Shown here: in pieces, positions 1-8,692 of the stretch
How positions within the stretch are numbered: position 1 is the stretch's first letter
Layout of the letters: every line of letters begins with the position of its first letter
Source of the DNA: Christensenella sp. UBA767
GTDB lineage: Bacteria > Bacillota > Clostridia > Christensenellales > CAG-917
DNA: 11,794 nt
Direction: 5' to 3'
Assembly: GCA_002297185.1 (NCBI GenBank)
Contig: DBJV01000037.1
Location: forward strand, 18,944-30,737
Made by a program: the position numbers and the translations under genes
Notes under the pieces: generated by a model
Database searches by the model: none
Seen by the model: only the letters and a program-made list of their open reading frames with translations
What the model was told of the DNA's origin: nothing

Positions 1-1
1 G

Positions 2-781
2 GTAAAGCCCGATTTGGTCATCTGCGACGAGCCTGTAAGCGCACTCGACGTGTCCGTTCAAGCGCAAATCATCAATTTGCTCAAAGAATTGCAACAGACG
101 ATGAACCTCACCTACGTGTTCATTTCACACGATTTGTCGGTGGTCAAGTACATAACGGACGAAATTATGGTTATGTACCTCGGCAACATGATGGAAAAGG
201 GCGAGACGGACGAGTTGTTTGACAATCCGCTCCATCCTTACACAAAGGCGCTGTTCTCGGCAGTTCCCGTGCCTGATCCCGATGTGAAGAACAAGAGAAT
301 TATTCTCGAAGGCGACATCCCGTCTCCTGCAAATCCGCCGAAGGGCTGCAAATTCCACACTCGTTGCTCGCAATGTATGAACGTCTGCAAGATTATCGAG
401 CCGAAGTATCACGAGGTAACTCCCGGACACTTCGTTGCCTGCCACCTCTACGACGAGGATATTATGAGCAGACAAGAAGAACTTGACAGAGCGTATGAAC
501 ACGTCAAAGAGATGGAAGAGCGTCAAAAAGAGATTGCGGACGAATACGACGTAGTCAAGAAAATCAAGGACGCATTCGAGAAAATCCTCAAAAAGAAGAA
601 AGCAGACGACGTGACGGTAGAGGAGTCGGCACCCGTCGCAACCGACGAAATCAAAGAGGAAATCGGCGGCGAAAACGACTTCAACGGCACGGACATCATT
701 CAAAACCAAGAAGTGACGCACACGCTTGAGGACGGCAACGTCCAAGGCGCAAGCGACGTAAACGATGAAGAAGAAAGATAA
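2..781 (+). CDS. Oligopeptide/dipeptide ABC transporter ATP-binding protein (OppF/DppF type), 5' end off the window
   Basis: This is the C-terminal part of a cytoplasmic ATPase that powers peptide uptake through an Opp/Dpp-type importer. The reading frame is open from base 2, so the start, Walker A and signature motif lie upstream. Visible are Walker B with the catalytic Glu (VICDEP, Glu codon at 29), the D-loop SALD, the H-loop His in FISHD (codon at 128), and the oligo_HPY region characteristic of Opp/Dpp ATPases: NPLHPYT, then Cys codons at 347, 365, 386 and 440 in the usual C-x5-C-x6-C ... VAC-H spacing, with one extra Cys at 374. Family members normally end near that last Cys. Here about 108 further residues follow, very rich in Glu, Lys and Asp and probably helical or coiled-coil at first, then acidic and disordered. 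Whether it is the F or D subunit is not certain from this fragment. The stop lies inside the next gene. Confidence 0.93.
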   Translation, partial: VKPDLVICDEPVSALDVSVQAQIINLLKELQQTMNLTYVFISHDLSVVKYITDEIMVMYLGNMMEKGETDELFDNPLHPYTKALFSAVPVPDPDVKNKRIILEGDIPSPANPPKGCKFHTRCSQCMNVCKIIEPKYHEVTPGHFVACHLYDEDIMSRQEELDRAYEHVKEMEERQKEIADEYDVVKKIKDAFEKILKKKKADDVTVEESAPVATDEIKEEIGGENDFNGTDIIQNQEVTHTLEDGNVQGASDVNDEEER

Positions 782-1052
782 AAAGAAAGTCAAAGTCATA
801 TACGTCGAAGACGACGGGCGCACGCTGTACAATATGGACGGCGTGAGACGTCAAAACGCCATTATTCCCGACAAGATAACCAACAATCGCCTTGAAAAAG
901 GAAAAAACAAGGACAAGGAAGAGGCGCATCTTGCGAGGAAAGAACGTCATGCGGCAATCAGAGCAGGGTATGCGGTGTATCTTCCAATATTGTTGGGAGT
1001 GCTTGCGTGCTTTGCGGTGGTTGGCGTGGTGATGTACTTCTGGTTGAAGTAA
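765..1052 (+). CDS. Small single-span membrane protein with basic cytoplasmic N-terminus
   Basis: A 95-residue protein of unknown function. It begins with a lysine-rich stretch (MKKKDKKKVKV), followed by a YVEDDGRTLYNM segment and a highly charged middle. It ends in one hydrophobic helix at about residues 71-94 (YLPILLGVLACFAVVGVVMY) with only WLK after it. The basic side before the helix predicts the N-terminus inside the cell. The ATG overlaps the last 17 bases of the transporter ATPase gene in a different frame, and there is no clear Shine-Dalgarno, so translation is probably coupled to the upstream gene. I recall DDGRT-type segments in other small Firmicutes membrane proteins, but cannot name a family. 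It might associate with the transporter ATPase, whose C-terminal tail is also unusually charged; that is inference only. Confidence 0.8.
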   Translation: MKKKDKKKVKVIYVEDDGRTLYNMDGVRRQNAIIPDKITNNRLEKGKNKDKEEAHLARKERHAAIRAGYAVYLPILLGVLACFAVVGVVMYFWLK

Positions 1053-1073
1053 TATAGATAAATATTATATAGT
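1044..1073 (+). promoter_or_regulatory. Weak sigma-A-like promoter candidate before the protease gene
   Basis: TTGAAG at 1044-1049 (four of six matches to the -35 consensus) and TATAGT at 1068-1073 (five of six to the -10) are separated by 18 bases. The -10 lies in the AT-rich 44-base gap before the giant protease gene. The -35 lies within the end of the preceding gene. In such AT-rich DNA a chance match is likely, and no terminator separates the two genes, so read-through is equally possible. Confidence 0.3.
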
Positions 1074-1086
1074 AATAAAATTTTTC

Positions 1087-1089
1087 AGG
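1087..1089 (+). promoter_or_regulatory. Weak ribosome binding site of the protease gene
   Basis: Only a short CAGG core (AGG at 1087-1089) stands 7 bases ahead of the ATG at 1097. It is clearly weaker than the AGGAGG or AAGGAG sites of the following genes. The start is nevertheless supported by the perfect lipoprotein signal peptide that begins there. Confidence 0.45.
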
Positions 1090-1096
1090 TATATAT

Positions 1097-4000
1097 ATGA
1101 AAAGGAAACTAATCAGCATTTGCCTGATGGTTGCGCTCATATCGCTGTCGGTGTTCACGCTGGTGGCGTGCGGTGCAAACGCAGGCAATATATCCGACGG
1201 TAATACGGAAGTTGCGACCTATCAAAACTTGCGCGTTTTCAACACGGGTTTGAAACTCACGCAAGAGGAGACGTTGGATCGCATCAAAGCCGATTACCTC
1301 AAAGAGAACAAAGGCTATCTCGACACGGACGAAATAGTCGTTATGGTCTCGCTCGAAGGTAAATCCCTCATCGACGATTATATCGACGAATATTCGAACG
1401 ATTACGCAAGCGTAGCCGAGTATGCTGCGAGCGAGGTCGGCTCCAATAAACGCGTCTATTTGCAATCGTTGCAAGAGAACGCAATCAGACGCCTCACGCA
1501 AAACGGCTTGATTGAGAGCGTTAAGTGCAGTTACGACACGATTATGAACGGTTTTGCCGCAACTATCAAGTACGGCAATTTGCGCGCGCTCGAAAATGCA
1601 AGCGGCGTTACGAGCGTCATCATCAGCGACACTTACAACCGTCCGCAAACCACGTCCTCGACAGGCGCGTCCTCTATCACCAACCTCGTCGATGTGTATG
1701 AAACGGGTATTTTCAACTCGTCCAGCGTACCCTATACGGGCAAAAATACGTCGGTTGCTATTCTCGACAGCGGTTTTGACTGCTCTCACACGGTGTTCCA
1801 AAGAGATCTTGCGGCAGAGGATGTGTCTTTCTCAAAAGAAGATATAAAGAGCGTTTTGTCGCAAACCAACGCTGCAAAATACACCACTGACATTGACGTT
1901 GACAAGGTTTACGTATCCAGCAAAATTCCGTTTGCATACGACTATGCGGACAAGGATATCAACGTTTATCCGTACGACTCCGAGCACGGCACGCACGTTG
2001 CAGGCATCATCGGCGGTAAAGACGAAGTTATCACGGGCGTCGCAATCGATACCCAACTCGTGCTTATGAAGGTTTTCCCCGATTTGAGTACGGGCGGCAA
2101 GACGGAAGATATTTTGCTTGCTTTGGAAGACGCCGTTTTGCTCAACGTTGACTGCATCAATATGTCGCTCGGTTCTTCTTGCGGTTTCTCGAGAGAAGTC
2201 GATGAAGTGAACGTAAACACCATTTACGACAAACTCAACGAAAGCGGTATCAGCGTTCTTACGGCTGCGAGCAACAGTTACAGCACGGGCTTTGGCGGCG
2301 AGCAAGGCAACACCAACATGGTCACCAACCCCGACTCCGGTACTGTCGGTTCTCCTTCCACATACGAGGCTTGCCTCTCCGTTGCGTCTATCAGCGGAAC
2401 AAAGAGCAAATATATGGTCGGCAACGGCACGGACGTCATCTTCTTCAAAGAGTCCAACTCAATCACGGGCGACGAGAACGATTTCTTCAAAGAACTCGGC
2501 GTTGTTGACGGCGTTGCAAGAGAGTTTGAATACGTCACAGTCCCCGGCACGGGCGGCAAGACGAGTTATTCCGGTCTTGACGTAAAAGGCAAAATCGCAC
2601 TCGTAAGACGTGGCGACAACACGTTTGAAGAAAAAGCGCGCTATGCAAAATCCGCAGGCGCGATTGCGTGTATCATTTACAACAACATCGACGGCGATAT
2701 CTCTATGTCGATGGGCAAGAGCGACCATATTCCTACGATATCCATATCCAAGGACAACGGCTACAAACTCGCGGCAAAGAAGAGCGGCACTCTCACGATT
2801 GCATACAGCAACCAAGCAGGTCCGTTTATGTCCGACTTCTCGAGCTGGGGCCCCACGCCGTCTCTCGAACTTAAACCCGAAATCACCGCACACGGCGGCA
2901 ACATCAAGTCCGCAGTGCCCGGCAACAAATACGACGAATTGAGCGGTACGTCTATGGCAACGCCTAACCTCTGCGGTATCGTGGTGCTTATCAGACAATA
3001 CCTCAAAGAAAGATATCCCGAGAAGAGTTGGAAAGAAATCTCCGTCCTCACCAACCAAATGTTGATGTCCACGGCAACGATTGCTCTCAACGAAGAAGGC
3101 AATCCTTATTCGCCGCGCAAGCAGGGCGCAGGTCTTGCCAGCCTCAAGAATCTCGTTGCGACGAGAGCGTATCTCACTGTTGACGCAAAAGACGAAGAGG
3201 GCAATACTTATACAAAAGACCGCACAAAGATTGAACTCTTTGACGATCCGCAAAGAACGGGCTTGTACGAGATGTCTTTCAACGTCGTCAACATCAGCGA
3301 TGACGTGTTGACGTACGATTTGTCGCTCGTTGGTATGACGGAAAGCGTATCCTCCTCCGATGAAAAGCACGTTGCCGAAACTCCTCAAATTCTCGAAGGC
3401 GTAAAGAATTTCGAGATCGTAGAGGGCGGCACGCTTGACGGAAACAAACTCACGGTCAATGCAGGCGCAACGGCAAAAGTGAAAGTTACTTATACTCTCA
3501 CGAGCCAAGAAAAGAAACTCATCGAAAAACTCTTCCCGTACGGTATGTACGTCGAAGGATTTATAAAACTCAAACAAACGGGCGACGAAACGGACGACGC
3601 GAAAAATATCGACCTCAACGTACCTTTCCTTGCTTTCTACGGCGACTGGACAGAGGCTCCGATGTTTGACAAAACCTACTACGAAGTAGAGTCCGAGGCA
3701 CACGACAAGTCAATCGACGACGAGGACAAACTCAAAGCCGATTATCTTGCGACTACGCCGTACGGCTCGTACTTCTACAACTACATTATTCCTCTCGGAA
3801 CGTATTTGTACGACGTCGATACCAACAAGTACGACGAAATTCCCGCAAGCGAGGATCATATAGCGATCTCCAACATTCTCGGCACGATTGACGGTATCTC
3901 CGTTGTGTATGCAGGTCTTTTGAGAGGCGCAAAGAAGATGACGTTCACAATCAAGGACAAGGCCACGGGCGAAGTCATTTGGGAACACATCGACTACAAT

Positions 4001-7000
4001 GCAACCAAATCTTATTCCTACGGCGGAAGTCCGTTGCCTTATTACGAGCAACTCAAGTTCAAGTCTTTGGCAAACGGTCTTGTGAACAATGCCGAATACA
4101 CCTTTGAAATGAAAGGCGAACTCGACTACGGCGACGGCGGCGCGGCAAAGAACGTGCGCAACAGTTTCGGCTTTGACTTCACGGCAGACGACGAGGCTCC
4201 CGTCATCAAGAGCGTGACGTATGAGAAGAAGTACGACCGCACTCTCAAGAAGGATAGATACTATATCAATATGGTTGTCTATGACAATCAATACGTACAA
4301 TCCATAACTCCGATTATCTTTACGTCTAGCAGCAGTTATACCTTCCTTACGGAAAATCCGATCCCCGTATATAGCGAAAAGGGTACGGACACAACCGTAA
4401 AATTCGAGATAACCGACTACCTCAAAGATATCGGCAACGACGCTTTGATTACGAGTGCGCTCGCATTCTCGATTGACGACTATGCACTCAACTCCAACAT
4501 CTTCCTTTGCCAACTTCCGGGAACCAAAGGCGACTTCAAGTTCACCAAAGACGGCACGATGGACGGCGCAGATCTTATCATTTTGTCCGCATACGAGGAC
4601 GAAGTGATTGACCTCTCTCAATATCTTGCAACGGGCGACGACAGCGTTGACGAAAACAAGGATTACTTGAAATACTTGTCTTGGTCATCCTCCAACGAGA
4701 ACGTTCTCGAAGTCAAGAACGGTCTTGTCAAGTGCATCGCAGAAGGCAAAGCAACCGTAACGGTGAAAGAGCAAATGGATCTCAACCAAGCGGTTATCAT
4801 CATCAACGTAAAGAAGAGAGCAACTACCTCGGACGACGAAACGGCGGATACGAGTTCTTCGGAAGTATTTGCCTCAACGAGCGATATATCTCTTCAATCC
4901 GTGACCGACGACTACAACAAAGCGTCGCTCAAAGAAGTCAGATTCTCATATTACGACACGTTGTTTGCATATTCTCGCGCGGCCCAAACCAGCGAGATAG
5001 GCAAGACGGGCGACAGAAGATTCGTTGCGGCAGCATCGGATATCGGAATGTATCCCGGTGAGAAAATCAGACTCAACTACGATATCGATCCTTGGTACGT
5101 AGCGGATAAATACGAGTTCGAGTACTCCTCAAACAATACGAATATTGCGCAAGTCAACGAAAAGGGCGAAGTTACCGCACTCAGAGAAGGCTCGGCAATC
5201 ATTACGGTTAAACCGAAAAATTCCTACATCCAAGCGTCGGTTACGATAAGAGTCAAGAACGAATTTGTCATCGAAAACCGTGAACTCATTGCGTATAAGG
5301 GACTTGGCGGCAATGTCGTTATCCCCGACGACGAAGGCATTTTGTACATAGGCGCGTTTGCGTTCTGCTTGTACGAAACGGACAACTCGATTGAACTTGA
5401 CGAGGACGATTACGACGCAAACAAAATTCCTGCGTCCAACACGAGCGTAACGAGCGTGGTTATCCCCAAAGGCGTCGAGGAAATCAAGAAATACGCCTTC
5501 TACAACTGCACGGGACTCAAATCGGTGACGATACCCGATTCCGTCAAATATATTCGTGAGTATGCGTTCTACGGCGACAAAAAACTCGAAACCATAAACG
5601 TCGTCAAAGAGGACGGCACGAAGGTTGAAGGCAACGACCTCACTCAAAGCAAAGTGGAAGTCATCGGTGCGTCTGCATTCAAAAACTGCAAAGCACTCGC
5701 AAGCATCAACCTCGCAAATGTTTTGAGTATCGGCGCAAACGCATTCGAATACTGCACGGCTCTCACGAGCGCAAACCTCACCTCATTGCGCAATACGGGC
5801 AAAGAGGCGTTCAAGGATTGCACGTCGCTTGAAAGCGTAGTGCTTGACAAGTCAACACAACTTTCCTACGCAATGTTCGCAAAGTCGGGACTTACGAGCG
5901 TGGATATCTACAATCAACGCACGTTTATCCCCGAATATTGCTTTGCAAGATGCGCAAATCTTGAAAGCGTGACCATTCACAACGACTTGTTGTCTATCGG
6001 CAAGGGTGCGTTCAGCGATTGTCCGTCGCTTACGAGCGTGGATATCAGAAGTAGCGTGAACGTCATCGGCGAGCAAGCGTTCTACAACTCGTCCGCACTC
6101 CAAACTATCGCTCTTCCCGATTGCGAAGTGCAAATAGACGCTTATGCGTTCTACAAGTGTTCCGCACTCGAAAAAGTCACGTTTGGCGCGAATACCAAAA
6201 TCAAACAAATCGAAGGCTTTGTGTTCAAAGACACCGCGCTTTCCACGTTCGAAGTTGCGGCAGGCAATGCAAACTACTCCGCAGAAGGCAACTATTTGCT
6301 TTCCAAGGACGGAAACACCATTATTTTGGCGGCGGTCGGCGTTGAATACGGAGATTTGGTTATAGACGCAAAATATACCGCTATTGCAAACAGCGCGTTT
6401 GCAGGCGTGAAAGTGAACACGGTAACGTTTGAGAGCAAAGATACCGCAATCGGCGCATTTGCGTTTGCAGGTTGCGATACGCTTACGAAAGTTGCGTTTG
6501 CTCCCGAATCGGGCGCAAACGTCGGTAAGAGAGCCTTTGCGGCATGCTCGTCTCTTAAAGAGGCGGTCAACCTCGACAAAGTCACGAACATCGGCGAATA
6601 TGCCTTTGTCAATACTGCGATTTCAAACGTTTCTATCGGCGAAAATGCGGTAGTGGGCGAGGGTGCGTTCCTCAACTCGAGCGTCCAAACGGTTACGCTC
6701 GGTGCAAACGTCACACTCAACCTCGGCGTGTTCCAAAGTTGTAAACTTCTCGAAGTGGTAAATATGCCCGAGGGCGGAAACGTCCACATCGGACAAGGCT
6801 GCTTTGCAAACGATACGAAACTTCATACGATCGACCTTTCCAAGACGGACGACACGATCGAAAGAGAGGCGTTCTACGGTTGTACCGCTCTTATGAGAGC
6901 AAATCTTGCAAACGTCAAGAACATCGGCGACTACGCCTTTGCGGACTGCGCAGGACTTTCCGAAGTCTATATCCCCGTGGCTGAAGTTATCGGCGCTTGC

Positions 7001-8677
7001 GCATTCGGTCGCTACAGCCAATACGGAGCGGCTCCGTGCTTTGTGACGATTGAATTGCCCGATACGCTCAAGGGAATCGGCGAAATGGCGTTCCTTTACA
7101 ACACGAAACTCGAAAGCGTCGTCATTCCGTCATCCGTGACGAAGGTCGGAGACTATGCGTTCGCATACTGCTCGGCTCTCAAATCGGCTCAACTTCCCGA
7201 TAATATGACGACGATTCCCGATTATATGTTCGGCGGATGCTCGTCACTCACGACGGTCAACCTCGCAAACGTAACGAAAATCGGTCAATACGCCTTTACG
7301 CTTGCTCCGATTTCAAGTGTGGATATCGCAAAAGTCGTGTCTATCGGCGAGGGTGCGTTCGCTCAAACGGGACTTTACGGAACGGTGAATGCGGACAAGC
7401 TCGAAACAATCGGCAAATATGCGTTCCAAGCAACGAGCATCACGGCATTCAACGCTCCGATGCTCAGAACGATCGGCGACTCTGCGTTTGAAAAATCCGC
7501 AATGCTTTTAGCCTTCATGTTCTCGTCTAATCTCGAAAGCGTGGGCAAAGGCGCATTCTACGGATGCACGTCATTAAGAGTGTTCAATCGTTACACGAGC
7601 GGTCAAAACGTAACGTCTGCAGACGGAAAGATAAACGATTATGCGCTTTTGAACGGCGGTGCGCTCTACGTTAAACTCGCGTCGGGAAAATACGAACTCA
7701 AAGCGGTGCCGAGCGGAATGCTCAGGAAAGAACTTGTCGTAATGGACGGCACGGTACGTATTGACGACTATGCCGGCAACGCAAACACCAACGTTACGTC
7801 AATCGTTCTTCCTGACGGACTCAAACGTATCGGTCAATACGCATTCTACGGATATACCGCTCTTAAGAGCGTGGAATTCAAGTCGGTTATCGCTCCTGCA
7901 ATGGAAAATTGCTACAACAAGGACGCGACGCTCAATTCCAACGATCCGGGCTACGAATTGTTGCACAGTCAATTCGACGTATTCAATTACGAACTTGCGT
8001 ATTTCAACTTCATCGACTTGCTCGGAAAGAAGAACCCGATTTCGATGATTTTGCCTTCCAACGCAAACGTTGAAGGATACGATTCGCTCGTATATCTCGT
8101 CTATTTCGGCAGCGTTGACGATGCACTCAGAAGTGACTACGAGGCAATGGAAAAGAGTTTGATCGAGTTCTACGATTACGCAAAACAAGTGGCTGCGCTC
8201 CAAAACGTAACTCTCGTAAACGAACAACTCGTAACAAATGCGCTTACCGCATACAATTCCGTCACGCAAGACCCGACGGCGTACGGTTATGACAAGGCAG
8301 AGTGGAACGCTCTCGTCAAAGCCGTGCAAGATGCAAAGACGACGATAAGAAACCTCAAGTTTGCAAACGCAAGCGAGAAGGTCAAAGCGGTTCAAGCACT
8401 TATCGACGCATTGCCCGACACGTTCAGCGTAAGCGCAATCGATGCGGTCAAGAACGTAATCGAGCAAATGGACGCATTGCAAGCAAGCGACAGGGCGATC
8501 CTCGATACGACCAAACTCGACGCATTCAGAGCGTCGTACAACGAGTATCGCAACACGATAACAGAACAAGTTACGCCGCTCAAAGACGCAACGGACAATA
8601 TTGGTTTTGCAATCGTGTTTGCATCGACTCTTGCACTTGCAGGACTGGCGTTTGTACTCAAACGCACCATTATATAA
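1097..8677 (+). CDS. Giant lipid-anchored subtilisin-like (S8) protease with Big_2 domains and BspA-type LRR array
   Basis: A 2526-residue surface protease. Residues 1-24 are a lipoprotein signal peptide with lipobox LVAC (lipidated Cys25). About 76-180 form an I9-type propeptide (NGFAATI near 150). The S8 domain has an intact triad: Asp224 (ILDSG), His297 (HGTHVAG), Ser619 (SGTSMATP), plus oxyanion Asn393 (AASN). A PA domain is inserted at about 480-570. QGAGL near 676 and the following Fn3-like region, including VPFLAFYGDW, resemble C5a peptidase and lactocepin. Two Big_2-like domains lie at about 1160-1240 and 1312-1388, joined by a Ser/Thr/Asp-rich linker. About 31 LRR_5 (BspA-like) repeats span roughly 1415-2265. 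A helical region (2340-2495), partly FIVAR-like, leads to a membrane helix at 2502-2521 ending KRTII. No LPXTG motif is present. The likely role is binding and cleaving extracellular proteins; the substrate is unknown. Protease assignment is firm, the exact domain borders are estimates. Confidence 0.95.
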   Translation: MKRKLISICLMVALISLSVFTLVACGANAGNISDGNTEVATYQNLRVFNTGLKLTQEETLDRIKADYLKENKGYLDTDEIVVMVSLEGKSLIDDYIDEYSNDYASVAEYAASEVGSNKRVYLQSLQENAIRRLTQNGLIESVKCSYDTIMNGFAATIKYGNLRALENASGVTSVIISDTYNRPQTTSSTGASSITNLVDVYETGIFNSSSVPYTGKNTSVAILDSGFDCSHTVFQRDLAAEDVSFSKEDIKSVLSQTNAAKYTTDIDVDKVYVSSKIPFAYDYADKDINVYPYDSEHGTHVAGIIGGKDEVITGVAIDTQLVLMKVFPDLSTGGKTEDILLALEDAVLLNVDCINMSLGSSCGFSREVDEVNVNTIYDKLNESGISVLTAASNSYSTGFGGEQGNTNMVTNPDSGTVGSPSTYEACLSVASISGTKSKYMVGNGTDVIFFKESNSITGDENDFFKELGVVDGVAREFEYVTVPGTGGKTSYSGLDVKGKIALVRRGDNTFEEKARYAKSAGAIACIIYNNIDGDISMSMGKSDHIPTISISKDNGYKLAAKKSGTLTIAYSNQAGPFMSDFSSWGPTPSLELKPEITAHGGNIKSAVPGNKYDELSGTSMATPNLCGIVVLIRQYLKERYPEKSWKEISVLTNQMLMSTATIALNEEGNPYSPRKQGAGLASLKNLVATRAYLTVDAKDEEGNTYTKDRTKIELFDDPQRTGLYEMSFNVVNISDDVLTYDLSLVGMTESVSSSDEKHVAETPQILEGVKNFEIVEGGTLDGNKLTVNAGATAKVKVTYTLTSQEKKLIEKLFPYGMYVEGFIKLKQTGDETDDAKNIDLNVPFLAFYGDWTEAPMFDKTYYEVESEAHDKSIDDEDKLKADYLATTPYGSYFYNYIIPLGTYLYDVDTNKYDEIPASEDHIAISNILGTIDGISVVYAGLLRGAKKMTFTIKDKATGEVIWEHIDYNATKSYSYGGSPLPYYEQLKFKSLANGLVNNAEYTFEMKGELDYGDGGAAKNVRNSFGFDFTADDEAPVIKSVTYEKKYDRTLKKDRYYINMVVYDNQYVQSITPIIFTSSSSYTFLTENPIPVYSEKGTDTTVKFEITDYLKDIGNDALITSALAFSIDDYALNSNIFLCQLPGTKGDFKFTKDGTMDGADLIILSAYEDEVIDLSQYLATGDDSVDENKDYLKYLSWSSSNENVLEVKNGLVKCIAEGKATVTVKEQMDLNQAVIIINVKKRATTSDDETADTSSSEVFASTSDISLQSVTDDYNKASLKEVRFSYYDTLFAYSRAAQTSEIGKTGDRRFVAAASDIGMYPGEKIRLNYDIDPWYVADKYEFEYSSNNTNIAQVNEKGEVTALREGSAIITVKPKNSYIQASVTIRVKNEFVIENRELIAYKGLGGNVVIPDDEGILYIGAFAFCLYETDNSIELDEDDYDANKIPASNTSVTSVVIPKGVEEIKKYAFYNCTGLKSVTIPDSVKYIREYAFYGDKKLETINVVKEDGTKVEGNDLTQSKVEVIGASAFKNCKALASINLANVLSIGANAFEYCTALTSANLTSLRNTGKEAFKDCTSLESVVLDKSTQLSYAMFAKSGLTSVDIYNQRTFIPEYCFARCANLESVTIHNDLLSIGKGAFSDCPSLTSVDIRSSVNVIGEQAFYNSSALQTIALPDCEVQIDAYAFYKCSALEKVTFGANTKIKQIEGFVFKDTALSTFEVAAGNANYSAEGNYLLSKDGNTIILAAVGVEYGDLVIDAKYTAIANSAFAGVKVNTVTFESKDTAIGAFAFAGCDTLTKVAFAPESGANVGKRAFAACSSLKEAVNLDKVTNIGEYAFVNTAISNVSIGENAVVGEGAFLNSSVQTVTLGANVTLNLGVFQSCKLLEVVNMPEGGNVHIGQGCFANDTKLHTIDLSKTDDTIEREAFYGCTALMRANLANVKNIGDYAFADCAGLSEVYIPVAEVIGACAFGRYSQYGAAPCFVTIELPDTLKGIGEMAFLYNTKLESVVIPSSVTKVGDYAFAYCSALKSAQLPDNMTTIPDYMFGGCSSLTTVNLANVTKIGQYAFTLAPISSVDIAKVVSIGEGAFAQTGLYGTVNADKLETIGKYAFQATSITAFNAPMLRTIGDSAFEKSAMLLAFMFSSNLESVGKGAFYGCTSLRVFNRYTSGQNVTSADGKINDYALLNGGALYVKLASGKYELKAVPSGMLRKELVVMDGTVRIDDYAGNANTNVTSIVLPDGLKRIGQYAFYGYTALKSVEFKSVIAPAMENCYNKDATLNSNDPGYELLHSQFDVFNYELAYFNFIDLLGKKNPISMILPSNANVEGYDSLVYLVYFGSVDDALRSDYEAMEKSLIEFYDYAKQVAALQNVTLVNEQLVTNALTAYNSVTQDPTAYGYDKAEWNALVKAVQDAKTTIRNLKFANASEKVKAVQALIDALPDTFSVSAIDAVKNVIEQMDALQASDRAILDTTKLDAFRASYNEYRNTITEQVTPLKDATDNIGFAIVFASTLALAGLAFVLKRTII
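5339..7886 (+). repeat. Coding repeat array: about 31 BspA/LRR_5 leucine-rich repeats
   Basis: Within the protease gene, units of roughly 21-25 residues follow the pattern V-x-x-I-G-x-x-A-F-x-x-C-x-x-L-x-x-V-x-I/L-P, for example VKNIGDYAFADCAGLSEV and LLSIGKGAFSDCPSLTSV. I count about 31 units by eye. The units are diverged at DNA level; the longest exact match I noticed is 18 bases (CTTACGAGCGTGGATATC, near 5891 and 6029). Repeats of this family form extended curved solenoids and are found in surface adhesins such as BspA, so the array probably provides the binding surface of the protease. Confidence 0.92.
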
Positions 8678-8678
8678 T

Positions 8679-8684
8679 AGGAGG
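8679..8684 (+). promoter_or_regulatory. AGGAGG Shine-Dalgarno overlapping a tandem stop
   Basis: The protease gene ends TAA (8675-8677) followed directly in frame by TAG (8678-8680). The perfect AGGAGG starts inside that second stop and sits 8 bases before the ATG at 8693. An ATG immediately after it (8685) is followed by a stop after three codons and is too close to the Shine-Dalgarno, so 8693 is the start. Confidence 0.85.
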
Positions 8685-8692
8685 ATGAAAAG

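Noticed and set aside
2459..3703. 414-codon open frame on the minus strand
   Set aside because: It runs antisense to the S8 domain, whose catalytic residues prove the plus-strand frame. It is again a codon-bias shadow.
5339..7886. CRISPR array or DNA-level tandem repeat
   Set aside because: The periodicity is at protein level only (LRR units). The DNA units are diverged and lack constant repeats with unique spacers.
8550..8674. Sortase sorting signal at the protease C-terminus
   Set aside because: A hydrophobic helix and a KR tail are present, but no LPXTG-like motif precedes them, so I call it a plain membrane anchor.
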